A stretch of 27,675 nt of DNA. Source: Candidatus Krumholzibacteriia bacterium (lineage in GTDB: Bacteria > Krumholzibacteriota > Krumholzibacteria > WVZY01 > JAKEHA01). Shown here in pieces: positions 8,253 through 15,614 of the stretch. The stretch spans positions 1 to 27,675 of the forward strand of contig JAOTVO010000003.1 of the NCBI GenBank assembly GCA_029863355.1, read 5' to 3'. The notes under the pieces are model-generated. The model was not told where the DNA came from. It was given only the letters and a program-made list of their open reading frames with translations, and did not search any database. Made by a program: the position numbers and the translations under genes. The first letter of the stretch is position 1. Every line of letters begins with the position of its first letter.

Positions 8253-8261
8253 ATACTAGCA
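8253..8261 (-). promoter_or_regulatory. Extended -10 promoter candidate for the TPR gene
   Basis: On the minus strand TGCTAGTAT forms an extended -10. Transcription would begin near 8246, leaving a leader of about 11 nt before ATG 8235. This argues for that start over GTG 8262. It lies just outside the divergent plus-strand promoter. Confidence 0.35.
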
Positions 8262-8273
8262 CAAGCCGTACCG

Positions 8274-8302
8274 TTGACAGACGGCCGAGGACGGGTTTTC
8301 AT
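8274..8302 (+). promoter_or_regulatory. Sigma70 promoter for the GT-C-like membrane protein gene
   Basis: A perfect TTGACA at 8274-8279, a 17-bp spacer and TTTCAT at 8297-8302. The predicted start near 8309 leaves about 28 nt before GTG 8337. Confidence 0.6.
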
Positions 8303-8336
8303 TGCCCGGACCGGATCCGTCTCCGGCAGGTGCAAA

Positions 8337-9524
8337 GTGACAGAAAGCGCCGACCCCTCTACCCCGTACCCCGCGCCGGCGCCGTGGCGCCGCCGTGCCG
8401 CCGCGCACGCGCTAGCCCTGGGCGTCATCGCGGCGTCCGTCGCTCTCTTTCACGGCGGAACCATCTCGCGGGCGCTCGAGATCAGGCACGCGGAGACGCC
8501 CATGTTCCTCCAGTACAACCGCGACTTCGTTCACTCGCTGGGCGACTGCTTCACCGCCCCCCCGGTCTACCCCGGTCTCTACCGCCCGCTTTCCACGTCG
8601 TGCTACTTCTACGCGGGGCGGAAGCTGTTCGGATCGCGCATCGCGCCCTACAAGATCGTCAACGCCGTCATTTACGCCGCCAACGCCTACCTCGTGTTCC
8701 TCCTGAGCGCGCTGCTGCTCCCCTACGCGTGGTCCCTTTTCGCGGCGTTGCTGTTCGCCTCCCGCGAAGCCCACGCGCACGTGCTCCTCTATGCGATCGA
8801 GGCCCAGACACTGCTCTCGGTGTTCTTCTCCCTGCTCCTCTTGTATGCGTTCGTGCGCGCGCGCCGCGAGGATCGACCTGTTCTCGAAGGCCTGTCCTAC
8901 GCCTGCCTCGTGCTCGCCCTCTTCAGCAAGGAGCCGGCCGTGGCCATGGTGGGCGTGCTCGTCGTCTACGGCTGGCTCTTCGACCGGCGCTTCCAGTACC
9001 GAGCCTACCTCGTGCACCTCCTGCTCGCCGCCGGCTGGGCACACTGGTTCTTCTTCCGTTTCCGCGGCGCGCCCGACGCCCGTCCCGTGCCGTTTCAGTA
9101 CGCCTTTGCGCCGGGTGATCTGCTCGGCAACTACGCCGGCTACCTCCTCGACTTCTCCAACCTCCTCGTCTCTCCCCGCGAGGGCGACCCCGGAGACCTG
9201 GGACGCACCATTGCATCCCTCGTCGAGTCGACCGCTTTTCAGGGGGCGGTGGCGCTCGCCGCGCTCGCGTGCGCCTTCGGCTTGGTGGTGGGAAGGAAAC
9301 GCGGAGGGGCACACGCGGACCTCGTCCGCGTGGTCGTCTTCGGTTTCGCCTTCTTCCTCCTGTCGATGGCGCCCTACGCCATCCTCCAGGAGCGGCTCTT
9401 CCTCCGCTACAGCTATGTCGGCCATGTCGGGCTCGCCATCGCGCTATCCGCGGCGTTCGCCCTCGTCCTCCACGGCGCGCGATCCTTCGCAGCCGCGCTC
9501 AGAGCATCGGCTGCGAAGCGATGA
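8337..9524 (+). CDS. Polytopic membrane protein, likely GT-C-type glycosyltransferase
   Basis: 395 residues from GTG 8337, chosen because AGG at 8328-8330 is correctly spaced and the promoter lies just upstream; longer reading frames begin before the promoter. There are about nine hydrophobic helices, for example VFLLSALLLPYAWSLFAALL and SVFFSLLLLYAFV. Between helices 1 and 2 the soluble loop has YRPLSTSCYFYAGRKLFG, similar to the YRPLT segment of TMTC/GT39-type membrane mannosyltransferases. Such enzymes transfer sugars from polyprenyl-phosphate carriers to protein or glycan outside the cytoplasmic membrane. An acidic catalytic motif could not be assigned with confidence. It diverges from the TPR/sulfatase-fold pair and converges on the carbonic anhydrase gene. 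Confidence 0.7.
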   Translation: MTESADPSTPYPAPAPWRRRAAAHALALGVIAASVALFHGGTISRALEIRHAETPMFLQYNRDFVHSLGDCFTAPPVYPGLYRPLSTSCYFYAGRKLFGSRIAPYKIVNAVIYAANAYLVFLLSALLLPYAWSLFAALLFASREAHAHVLLYAIEAQTLLSVFFSLLLLYAFVRARREDRPVLEGLSYACLVLALFSKEPAVAMVGVLVVYGWLFDRRFQYRAYLVHLLLAAGWAHWFFFRFRGAPDARPVPFQYAFAPGDLLGNYAGYLLDFSNLLVSPREGDPGDLGRTIASLVESTAFQGAVALAALACAFGLVVGRKRGGAHADLVRVVVFGFAFFLLSMAPYAILQERLFLRYSYVGHVGLAIALSAAFALVLHGARSFAAALRASAAKR

Positions 9525-9564
9525 GGTCGATTCGTGTCGCTGGAATCCGGGGCGGGGACAGTCG

Positions 9565-10194
9565 TCAGCCGGAGACGGGACAGCCGTCGAAGAAATCGAC
9601 CACGCCCGTTTCCAGATCATACTCCGCTCCCACGACGACAAGGCCGTCATTCTGTGCCAGTAGCTCGAGGACCGGCGATCCATGTCGCAGCTGGTCCGCG
9701 GAAGCGCTGACGTTGGCGCGCACAGAGTGCCGAGCCAGCGCCTCCGGGTCACGCCTGATTTCGCTTGCCATCGATCCCTCCACGGCCGGGCGAATGCGAT
9801 CGACGATCGAGCGCAAATTCCGCGACTGGCGCTCAGCCGGACGCTGAAGCGCCTCCAGGGTCGCCTGAACGGCTCCGCAATGTGTGTGTCCCAGAACTAC
9901 GACGAGTCGTGTGCCGAAACGCTCCACGGCGAACTCGACGCTACCAATCTGAGAAGGGGCTACGATGTTGCCGGCAACGCGGATTACGAACAGATCGCCC
10001 AGCCCCTGATCGAAGATGATTTCCACGGGTACCCGCGAATCCGAGCATCCCAGAATGACCGCATAGGGTTCCTGTTCCGCGACGCACTCGTTGCGCTGCA
10101 TTCGGCCCACGGCTTCGCCGAGGCTCCGGACGCCCGACACGAAGCGTCGGTTCCCCTCGCGCAGGCGCTCAAGTGCTTCCGTCGCGTTCGTCAC
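9565..10194 (-). CDS. Beta-class carbonic anhydrase
   Basis: 209 residues. It interconverts CO2 and bicarbonate in the cytoplasm. The zinc-site motifs are complete: Cys50-Ser-Asp52-Ser-Arg (GCSDSRVP), and His103 and Cys106 in LGHTHCGAV. RVAGNIVAPSQIGSVEFAV is the conserved segment between them. The start is GTG 10194 with GGAG-like sequence upstream. It lies downstream of pckG on the same strand, separated by a strong hairpin. The pairing makes sense because PEP carboxykinase turns over CO2, but the hairpin leaves it unclear whether the two share a transcript. Confidence 0.93.
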   Translation of the reverse strand: MTNATEALERLREGNRRFVSGVRSLGEAVGRMQRNECVAEQEPYAVILGCSDSRVPVEIIFDQGLGDLFVIRVAGNIVAPSQIGSVEFAVERFGTRLVVVLGHTHCGAVQATLEALQRPAERQSRNLRSIVDRIRPAVEGSMASEIRRDPEALARHSVRANVSASADQLRHGSPVLELLAQNDGLVVVGAEYDLETGVVDFFDGCPVSG

Positions 10195-10224
10195 TGCTCC
10201 GTTGACTCCGTACTCTTCCGCGAA

Positions 10225-10261
10225 GCACGACGGGGGCGGCAGGCGCCGCCCCCGTTCGTGC
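10225..10261 (-). terminator. Strong hairpin after pckG (terminator or intercistronic stem)
   Basis: GCACGA-CGGGGGCGGC pairs with GCCGCCCCCG-T-TCGTGC around the loop AGGC: a 16-bp stem with one bulged base. On the minus strand no T-run follows (TTCGCGG), so classical intrinsic termination is doubtful. It could instead stabilise the pckG mRNA end or reduce read-through into the carbonic anhydrase gene. Confidence 0.6.
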
Positions 10262-10285
10262 TCTCATTGATCCGCCAGGTCGGGC

Positions 10286-12100
10286 TCAGGATGCCTCGCC
10301 GAGGCGGTTCTCCAGATCGCGCAGCTCCTGGGCGAGCCCCTTGGGGAGCTTGTTGCCGAACTTCTCGAAGTGCTGCTGGATCGCGGGCAGCTCGCTCTTC
10401 CACGCGGCGATGTCGACTTTGAGCAGCTCGTCGAAGGCCGCGGGGTCGATCTTGAGGCCCTTGGTGTCGAGCGCGTCCTTGTGAGGCAGGCGCCCGATCG
10501 GCGTGTCGCGCGCCTCGACCTTGTCGTCGCAGCGCTCGAATACCCACTTGAGCACGCGGCTGTTCTCGCCGTAGCCGGGCCAGAGGAACTTGCCGTCGGC
10601 CCCCTTGCGGAACCAGTTGACGTAGTACACGCGCGGCATCTTGGCGCCGGGCTTGGAGCCCACCTCAAGCCAGTGCGCGAAGTAGTCGCCCATGTGGTAG
10701 CCGCAGAAGGGGAGCATGGCCATGGGATCGAAGCGCAGCTCGCCCACCTTGCCCGCCGCGGCGGCGGTCTTCTCGGAGCCCATGATGGACGCGAGGAAGG
10801 TGCCGTGCTGCCAGTTGAACGCCTCGGTCACCAGCGGCACCGTGCTGGCGCGGCGACCGCCGACGAGGATGGCACTGATGGGCACGCCCTTGGGGTCCTC
10901 CCAGTTGTCGGCTATCACGGGGCACTGGCGCGCGGGCGCGGTGAAGCGCGCGTTGGGATGCGCCGAGGGGCGACCGCTGCCCGGCTTCCAGGGCCGACGG
11001 ATCCAGTCGGAGACCGCGGGCGGCTCCTTGTCGCGCATGCCCTCCCAGTAGACGTCGCCGTCGGGGGTGAGTGCGACGTTGGTGAAGATGCAGTTGGCGT
11101 GGAGGGCCTTCATCGCGTTGGGGTTGCTCTGGTCTGAGGTGCCCGGAGCGACGCCGAAGAAGCCGGCCTCGGGGTTGATGGCGTAGAGGCGGCCGTCGTC
11201 GCCGAACTTCATCCACGCGATGTCGTCGCCCACGGTCTCGACTTTCCACCCGGGGACGGTCGGCGTGAGCATGGCCAAGTTGGTCTTGCCGCACGCCGAG
11301 GGGAAGGCGCCGGCGATGTACCGGGTCTTGCCCTCGGGGTTGGTCAGCTTGAGGATCAGCATGTGCTCGGCCAGCCAGCCCTCGTCGCGCGCCTGCACCG
11401 ACGCGATGCGCAGAGCGTGGCACTTCTTGCCCAGGAGCGCGTTGCCCCCGTAGCCGGAACCATAGGACCAGATCTCGCGCGTCTCGGGAAAGTGCGCGAT
11501 GTACTTGTTGGCGCCGTCGCAAGGCCAGGGGAGATCCGGTTTCTTGGGGTCGGGGAGCGGATAGCCCACCGAGTGGATCCCGCGCACGAAGTCCTCGCTG
11601 TCGCCGAGAACATCGAGCACCTTGCTGCCGACGCGCGTCATGGTGTGCATGTTGGCCACCACGTACGCGGAATCGGTGACCATCACGCCAATCTTGGCGA
11701 TGGGCGACCCCACCGGGCCCATGGAGTACGGGATCACGAACATCGTGCGGCCGGCCATGGCGCCGTCGTAGAACTTGCCGACAGTGGCCTTCATCTCCTT
11801 GGGGTCGCCCCAGTTGTTGGTGGGCCCGGCGTCTTCCTTGCGCTGCGAGCAGATGTAGGTCCGGTCCTCCACGCGCGCCACGTCGGCGGGATCGGAGCGC
11901 ACGTAAATGCTGTTCTTCCGCTTCTCCGGGTTGAGCCACATCGCCGTTCCGGAGTCGACCAATATGTGGAGCATTTCCTGGTACTCGCTCGGGGAGCCGT
12001 CGCACCAGCGGACGGCCTCGGGCTTGAGCATCTTGGCCACTTCGTCGACCCACGACAGGAGCCTGCGGTTCGACGTCGCGGCGGTCTGGGTGCGTGACAT
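10286..12100 (-). CDS. pckG: Phosphoenolpyruvate carboxykinase (GTP)
   Basis: 604 residues, normal for the GTP-dependent family. It converts oxaloacetate plus GTP to PEP, CO2 and GDP, the entry to gluconeogenesis. The PEPCK P-loop with the reactive cysteine is [12 protein letters not shown] at 263-274 (Cys270). GDDIAWM at 291-297 is kinase motif 2. The C-terminal [20 protein letters not shown] holds the guanine-binding region. [20 protein letters not shown] and [20 protein letters not shown] are also conserved. ATG 12100 is preceded by GAGG seven bases away. It has its own promoter candidate at 12191-12219, so it is probably transcribed separately from the structured RNA upstream. Confidence 0.97.
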   Translation of the reverse strand: MSRTQTAATSNRRLLSWVDEVAKMLKPEAVRWCDGSPSEYQEMLHILVDSGTAMWLNPEKRKNSIYVRSDPADVARVEDRTYICSQRKEDAGPTNNWGDPKEMKATVGKFYDGAMAGRTMFVIPYSMGPVGSPIAKIGVMVTDSAYVVANMHTMTRVGSKVLDVLGDSEDFVRGIHSVGYPLPDPKKPDLPWPCDGANKYIAHFPETREIWSYGSGYGGNALLGKKCHALRIASVQARDEGWLAEHMLILKLTNPEGKTRYIAGAFPSACGKTNLAMLTPTVPGWKVETVGDDIAWMKFGDDGRLYAINPEAGFFGVAPGTSDQSNPNAMKALHANCIFTNVALTPDGDVYWEGMRDKEPPAVSDWIRRPWKPGSGRPSAHPNARFTAPARQCPVIADNWEDPKGVPISAILVGGRRASTVPLVTEAFNWQHGTFLASIMGSEKTAAAAGKVGELRFDPMAMLPFCGYHMGDYFAHWLEVGSKPGAKMPRVYYVNWFRKGADGKFLWPGYGENSRVLKWVFERCDDKVEARDTPIGRLPHKDALDTKGLKIDPAAFDELLKVDIAAWKSELPAIQQHFEKFGNKLPKGLAQELRDLENRLGEAS

Positions 12101-12155
12101 CGGTGTACCTCGCTTGGATTATGGAGATCTCATCAATAAGCGCATGGGCGCCGCC

Positions 12156-12175
12156 GGGGCAGGCGGCCCTGCCCC
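12156..12175 (-). repeat. Hairpin in the pckG 5' leader
   Basis: GGGGCAGG pairs with CCTGCCCC around a 4-nt loop, midway between the pckG promoter candidate and its start codon. No T-run follows on either strand, so it is more likely a leader structure than a terminator. Confidence 0.4.
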
Positions 12176-12190
12176 GTCGCCGACGCCATC

Positions 12191-12219
12191 ATGTTACTTT
12201 ACCGCGTCCGGGCCGCCAA
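12191..12219 (-). promoter_or_regulatory. Sigma70-type promoter candidate for pckG
   Basis: On the minus strand TTGGCG (12219-12214), a 17-bp spacer, then TAACAT (12196-12191). Each hexamer matches consensus at four of six positions. It places the pckG start near 12184, with a leader of about 85 nt, downstream of the terminator at 12265-12299. Confidence 0.45.
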
Positions 12220-12264
12220 CCCAAGCCCGATTCCGGTCTTCCGTGTCTTTTTCTGCCGCGCCGG

Positions 12265-12299
12265 AAAAGCCGAGGCCCCGCCAGATCGGCGGGGCCTCG
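12265..12299 (-). terminator. Intrinsic terminator of the structured RNA
   Basis: A perfect 12-bp stem, CGAGGCCCCGCC against GGCGGGGCCTCG, with a 5-nt loop. On the minus strand GCTTTTCC follows, so it works as a terminator in that direction. No T-run follows on the plus strand. Confidence 0.75.
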
Positions 12300-12378
12300 A
12301 CGGGTCTAGTCTTGGTGGCGTTGGGTTCCCCCGGTTTCGGGGTGACCTCGACAGTGCCACGTTTCGTGGGAGACTCCC

Positions 12379-12423
12379 CTACGGGGACGCCACCTCCACT
12401 AAGCCGCATCTGTCTGAACTCAC
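12379..12423 (-). CDS. Possible 14-codon leader peptide inside the structured RNA
   Basis: GTG 12423 lies seven bases after GGAGG of an unusually perfect Shine-Dalgarno and opens a frame reading MSSDRCGLVEVASP, then TAG. The codons AGT, TCA, AGA and TTA are rare types for a GC-rich genome. This fits either an attenuator peptide or sequence that is not translated at all. The stop codon falls in the first hairpin of the multibranch domain, so ribosome movement could change the fold. Translation is not proven. Confidence 0.25.
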   Translation of the reverse strand: MSSDRCGLVEVASP

Positions 12424-12424
12424 T

Positions 12425-12437
12425 GGATCACCTCCTT
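12425..12437 (-). promoter_or_regulatory. Full-length 16S 3'-tail complement (maximal Shine-Dalgarno)
   Basis: Minus-strand AAGGAGGTGATCC is the exact complement of the 13-nt 16S end GGATCACCTCCTT; the match extends to 15 nt with the following AG. Ordinary ribosome sites in this window pair over 4-8 nt only. Flanking bases do not resemble 16S rRNA, so it is not an rRNA remnant. Confidence 0.7.
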
Positions 12438-12570
12438 CGGGGCGTGCCCAAGGATCGGCGAGACCCACCTCGCCCGGCCCCTCGAACCGCCCGAGGTCCC
12501 CGGGGCCGTCGCGAATGCTGTCGCGAAGCTATCACCCCAAAGCTAAGCCGCGCGGCCCACGCTGTTCAAG

Positions 12571-12595
12571 AAAAAAACGGGCGCCCCTAGGCCCG
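12571..12595 (-). terminator. Intrinsic terminator of the NagB/LmbE/GT4/glycosidase operon
   Basis: On the minus strand CGGGC pairs with GCCCG around an 8-nt loop and is followed at once by seven Ts. The stem contains the glycosidase stop codon (TAG, 12589-12587), so the hairpin closes directly at the end of the last gene. Confidence 0.75.
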
Positions 12596-13768
12596 CCAAT
12601 GCCGGCGCAGGCCCTCGAGGAGCGGGGTCCGGCCCTGCTCCACGCAGGACGCCGCGTAGAGGTAGAGGGCCGCCGACCAGGTCTGCCAGTCGTGGCCGCA
12701 CGGGGCGCCGTCCTGTGCCCGAAACCACTCGTTGAAGCCGAAGGCGACGTCGTGGTCGCGGGCCGGCGCGACCAGCCGGGTGAGCGCCGCGAGCGTGCGC
12801 CGCGCGAGCCGCGCCCGTCCCGCCGCGACCTGCGCGGCCACGTAGAGGGCGCAGGCGAAGGGCCAGACCCCGCCGTTGTGGTACTCGCCCGGACGGTTGT
12901 GCGTCTCGTAGCGCGCGCGCCAGTCGGGGTGGTCGCGTTCGATGAAGGGAAAGAGAACGGGGGGCAGGTCGAGCGCCAGCCGCCCGCTCGCGCGCAGGTG
13001 CGCGCACTCGGCCTCGATCCAGGAGATCATCGCGCGCGCGCGCGCTCTGGGGGGGATCCCCGCGATGATGGCCAGGCTGTTGCCTACCAGGTCGAAGCGC
13101 TCGCTGCCGTGCACCTTGAGCGTCCACAGCGCGTAGTAGGGCTTGCGCGCCTGCCGCAGTCCCTCGTGGACGTGGGCATGCTTGTGGCCGGCGGTGACGG
13201 TCAATCGGTTCATGAGCTCGCGCAGCGTGCGTGCGCGCGCGCGGCGCCCGTGCAGCTCGAGCGCCATCACCACCAGCGCGTTGACGAAGAGTCCGTAGCC
13301 TTCCACCCACTGCTCGTCGCGCCAGTCACTCGTCGGCTCCTGTGCCACCATGGCGCGGTCGTCGGGACTCTGGTAGGCGAGCCAAGTGAGCGCCTTGCGC
13401 GCGGCGGCGGCGAGAAAGCGTCGCTCGCCGGCGTGGCGGCGATAGAGCGCCAGAGCGACGAGGAAGAGCGGCGTGGTGTCGCTGGAGCCGAGGTCGGCGG
13501 GGTCGTCGGCCAGTCCCGGTATGAGGCCGTGCGGCGTCTGGTTGCGCGCCGCGGCGGAGAGCGTGCGCCGCAGCGCCACGGCCAGCTCGGGCTGTCCGCT
13601 GGTCAGGAACCCGAGCGAGGAGAGCATGAGGTCACGCGTGTAGGGCTCCGGATAACCCCACGCCGCCGTCCGCGGGAGCCCCGTGCGCGTCCGCCGGGCG
13701 TTGTGGAGCAGCACTTCGATCGCGGCGGCGCGGGCAGCCGCCACGGGCGCGTCGTGACCGCGTGCCAT
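12587..13768 (-). CDS. (alpha/alpha)6-barrel glycosidase (glycogen-debranching/GH63-like)
   Basis: 393 residues from ATG 13768, one base after the glycosyltransferase stop. It is cytoplasmic, with no signal peptide. Recognisable segments are WGYPEPYTRDLMLSSLGFL, LGSSDTTPLFLVALALY, PTSDWRDEQWVEGYGLFVNALVV, GEYHNGGVWPFACALYVA and FNEWFRAQDG. These resemble amylo-alpha-1,6-glucosidase, GH63 and GH100 (neutral invertase) barrels. The acidic residues of SDWRDE and the Glu of FNEW are candidate catalytic acid and base. The exact substrate cannot be told: alpha-glucan, sucrose or an alpha-linked amino-sugar glycoside are all possible. As last gene of the operon it may hydrolyse or recycle the product of the GT4 enzyme. 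Confidence 0.7.
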   Translation of the reverse strand: MARGHDAPVAAARAAAIEVLLHNARRTRTGLPRTAAWGYPEPYTRDLMLSSLGFLTSGQPELAVALRRTLSAAARNQTPHGLIPGLADDPADLGSSDTTPLFLVALALYRRHAGERRFLAAAARKALTWLAYQSPDDRAMVAQEPTSDWRDEQWVEGYGLFVNALVVMALELHGRRARARTLRELMNRLTVTAGHKHAHVHEGLRQARKPYYALWTLKVHGSERFDLVGNSLAIIAGIPPRARARAMISWIEAECAHLRASGRLALDLPPVLFPFIERDHPDWRARYETHNRPGEYHNGGVWPFACALYVAAQVAAGRARLARRTLAALTRLVAPARDHDVAFGFNEWFRAQDGAPCGHDWQTWSAALYLYAASCVEQGRTPLLEGLRRHWRA

Positions 13769-13769
13769 C

Positions 13770-14912
13770 TCAGGTGATCCCCAGGCGCTCGGCGACGATG
13801 GAGACGAACCGCTGAGCCACAACGCGGTAGTCGAAGCGTTCCACTACACGCTTGCGTCCCGCCTCGCCCATGCGCTGTCGCAGGTCCGGCGAACGCATCA
13901 GCTCGAGCAGGTAGTCGGCGATGTCGGGCACGCTGGCGCGGTAGTCAACAGTCCGCGGCGCGGGAAACACCACGCGCCGGCCGCGCTTGTATTCCTCATC
14001 CTCCCCGACCATCGCCTCGCGCAGCTGGATCTCCATGGCCACGTCGGCGAGAAAAGCGGTCTCGCCGTGGACGAGCGTGTCCAGCATCGCCATGGCCTTG
14101 ATCCCGATCACGGGCCGCCCGCTCGCGCCCGCCTCGACCTGCGGCATGCCGAAGCCCTCCAGGCGCGACGGACCGGCGTAGATGTCGCATGCGGAGATCA
14201 GGTAGGCCATGAAGTTGCGCGATACCACGTTGGTGGTGTAGGTGACGTTCTTGTCGATGCCCAGGTGCGTCGCCAGCTGCAGGTCCTGGAGGTTCTGCTG
14301 CTCGGTCCGTGGTTGCGGCCATACCTTGCAGACGTACTTCCAGTCCGGCGCCTCCTTGTCGATGAGGGACAGCGCCTGCATGACCTCTTGCGAGCCCTTC
14401 GACGCCGCGTCGCCGCCGACGGTGAGGACCAGGATCTGGTCCGGCGCCACCCCCAAGGTCTCGCGCACCGCGGCCACCTTGGGGTCGGTCCTGTCGCGCG
14501 GACGGAAGGCGTCGGTATCGCACCCCACGGGGAGCACCTCGATGTTGTCGCCCTTGAGCCCGTCGCGGATGTACATGTCGCGGACCCAGTTCGACGTGGT
14601 GAGGATGAGCGGCAGCTTGTCCAGAATCTCCACGTAGTTGGCGACGTAGCCGTCGGCCACCAGCCAGGGCACCGGCTGCGCGCCGTAGCGCATCGGGTGC
14701 AGCACCAGATGCGGCGTGTGCCCCCAGTAGCCGACGCCGACCACTACGTCGGGCTCGAACCACCGGTAGTACCACTCCTTCTCCTGCGGCGACTCGAAGT
14801 GGGCGGCGTGTGCGTCCACACCAATCTCCGTGAGCCCGCGGTAGAGCAGGTCTCCCTGCGTTGCCAGTCCCGCCGGCGGCGGCGGGTAGTCGTAGAGCAC
14901 GAGCGCTTTCAC
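13770..14912 (-). CDS. GT4-type (GT-B fold) glycosyltransferase
   Basis: 380 residues from GTG 14912, fixed by AGGAGGAGAGAA directly upstream. The C-terminal nucleotide-sugar site is clear: CDIYAGPSRLEGFGMPQVEA contains the GT4 E-x7-E motif, followed by GRPVIGIKAMAMLDTLVHGE. VGGDAASKGSQEVMQALSLI is the phosphate-binding strand-loop region. The N-terminal acceptor half (LYDYPPPPAGLATQGDLLYRG) does not look like BshA or MshA, so thiol biosynthesis is unlikely on sequence. The start overlaps the deacetylase stop by four bases (GTGA). It probably acts on the same amino-sugar compound as the two LmbE-type enzymes. Confidence 0.88.
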   Translation of the reverse strand: MKALVLYDYPPPPAGLATQGDLLYRGLTEIGVDAHAAHFESPQEKEWYYRWFEPDVVVGVGYWGHTPHLVLHPMRYGAQPVPWLVADGYVANYVEILDKLPLILTTSNWVRDMYIRDGLKGDNIEVLPVGCDTDAFRPRDRTDPKVAAVRETLGVAPDQILVLTVGGDAASKGSQEVMQALSLIDKEAPDWKYVCKVWPQPRTEQQNLQDLQLATHLGIDKNVTYTTNVVSRNFMAYLISACDIYAGPSRLEGFGMPQVEAGASGRPVIGIKAMAMLDTLVHGETAFLADVAMEIQLREAMVGEDEEYKRGRRVVFPAPRTVDYRASVPDIADYLLELMRSPDLRQRMGEAGRKRVVERFDYRVVAQRFVSIVAERLGIT

Positions 14913-15580
14913 TTCTCTCCTCCTGGTGTGTGAGGTTGGTGCGACCGGAGCCAGGTCCGATAGTCGCCGGGTGTGGCGAAGCGCCAGAACGCCTCCGTGC
15001 GTGGCGTGACGCGGGCCTCCCATGAGTCGGATGCAAACCCGTAGAGATCCTGAATGAGCCCGCGCTTGGCGCGCCACGTGGCTTGGTTCAGGCGCACCAC
15101 CTCGTGCGCGCCCTCGATGGCGCGGGGAAGATAACGGCGCTGGCCATCCTCGTAGGCGAAGAGCCGAAGCTCGTCCGCGCGCAGGGCCCCGCTCGTCCAC
15201 AGCGCGGTCACCGCGCGCGACACTTCTTCGTGCCGGCGGTGACGCGTGTACTCGCCGAAGGGACTGTGCGTGAAGACGACGTCCCAGCGGCGATCCCCCA
15301 CGAGCGCTTGCACCGACTCCTCGACGGCACGTTCGTCGAGCGGTGTCTGATCGGGCCCGTCGTCGAGGTCATCCATGGCGCCGCCGGCTCCCAGGCGCTC
15401 CAGGACGCGGCGGAAGCGGGGGGCGCGGTCGGGGTCGTCGCGGCGACAAAGGGTCACGATGGTCCACTCCCACGCGGGGCGAGAGAGTATCGCGCCGCCC
15501 GCCCACAGGACCTCGTCGTCGGGGTGCGCGACGATGACGGCCGCCGACGCCCGCGACGCTTCGTCTCCCTGGGTCCGCAT
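14909..15580 (-). CDS. PIG-L/LmbE-family N-acetylglucosaminide deacetylase
   Basis: 223 residues from ATG 15580; a GTG two codons earlier is possible. LmbE enzymes use zinc to deacetylate GlcNAc-linked small molecules. The metal and catalytic motif HPDD is at 19-22 (VIVAHPDDEVLWAGGAIL). The later HSPFGEYTRHRRHEEV carries the expected third histidine. It lies 34 bp after the NagB-LmbE fusion and overlaps the GT4 start, so the operon encodes two LmbE modules. That redundancy suggests two different N-acetylated substrates or two steps. Confidence 0.88.
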   Translation of the reverse strand: MRTQGDEASRASAAVIVAHPDDEVLWAGGAILSRPAWEWTIVTLCRRDDPDRAPRFRRVLERLGAGGAMDDLDDGPDQTPLDERAVEESVQALVGDRRWDVVFTHSPFGEYTRHRRHEEVSRAVTALWTSGALRADELRLFAYEDGQRRYLPRAIEGAHEVVRLNQATWRAKRGLIQDLYGFASDSWEARVTPRTEAFWRFATPGDYRTWLRSHQPHTPGGEK

Positions 15581-15614
15581 GGTCACCGTTTCGCCCCGCC
15601 GGCGCCAGGCGCCG

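Larger units (their letters stand above)
12265..12533 (-). ncRNA. Putative novel structured RNA with 16S-tail complement
   Basis: This interval has no convincing protein gene but many nested stems on the minus strand, ending in an intrinsic terminator. Reading 5' to 3': stems GCGA/TCGC (near 12511-12524), CGGCCCC/GGGGCCG (12508-12475) and GGCGAG/CTCGCC (12474-12457). Next comes AAGGAGGTGATCC, complementary to the 16S 3' tail. Then an 8-bp closing stem GGTGGCGT/ACGCCACC (12394-12387 with 12321-12314) encloses three hairpins: CCCC-GTA-GGGG, CCACG-AAA-CGTGG and CCCCG-AAAC-CGGGG. The terminator follows. The 5' end is a guess from a weak promoter (TTGAAC at 12569-12564, TAGCTT at 12545-12540). It does not match my knowledge of tmRNA, RNase P, SRP, 6S or common riboswitches. 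It could be a stand-alone RNA or an attenuated leader upstream of pckG. Confidence 0.55.

Noticed and set aside
12194..12409. 71-residue minus-strand ORF within the structured gap
   Set aside because: Its ATG is 21 nt from the strong ribosome site, it spans the terminator stem, and the protein is low-complexity Pro/Gly/Arg sequence without any recognised motif.
12423..12437. 16S rRNA 3'-end fragment on the plus strand
   Set aside because: Only the terminal 15 bases match. The preceding sequence has no helix-45 or other 16S features, so it is not an rRNA remnant.
13770..15580. Bacillithiol or mycothiol biosynthesis pair (GT4 + LmbE)
   Set aside because: The GT4 N-terminal half lacks the BshA/MshA acceptor-domain look, and no cysteine ligase gene lies nearby.
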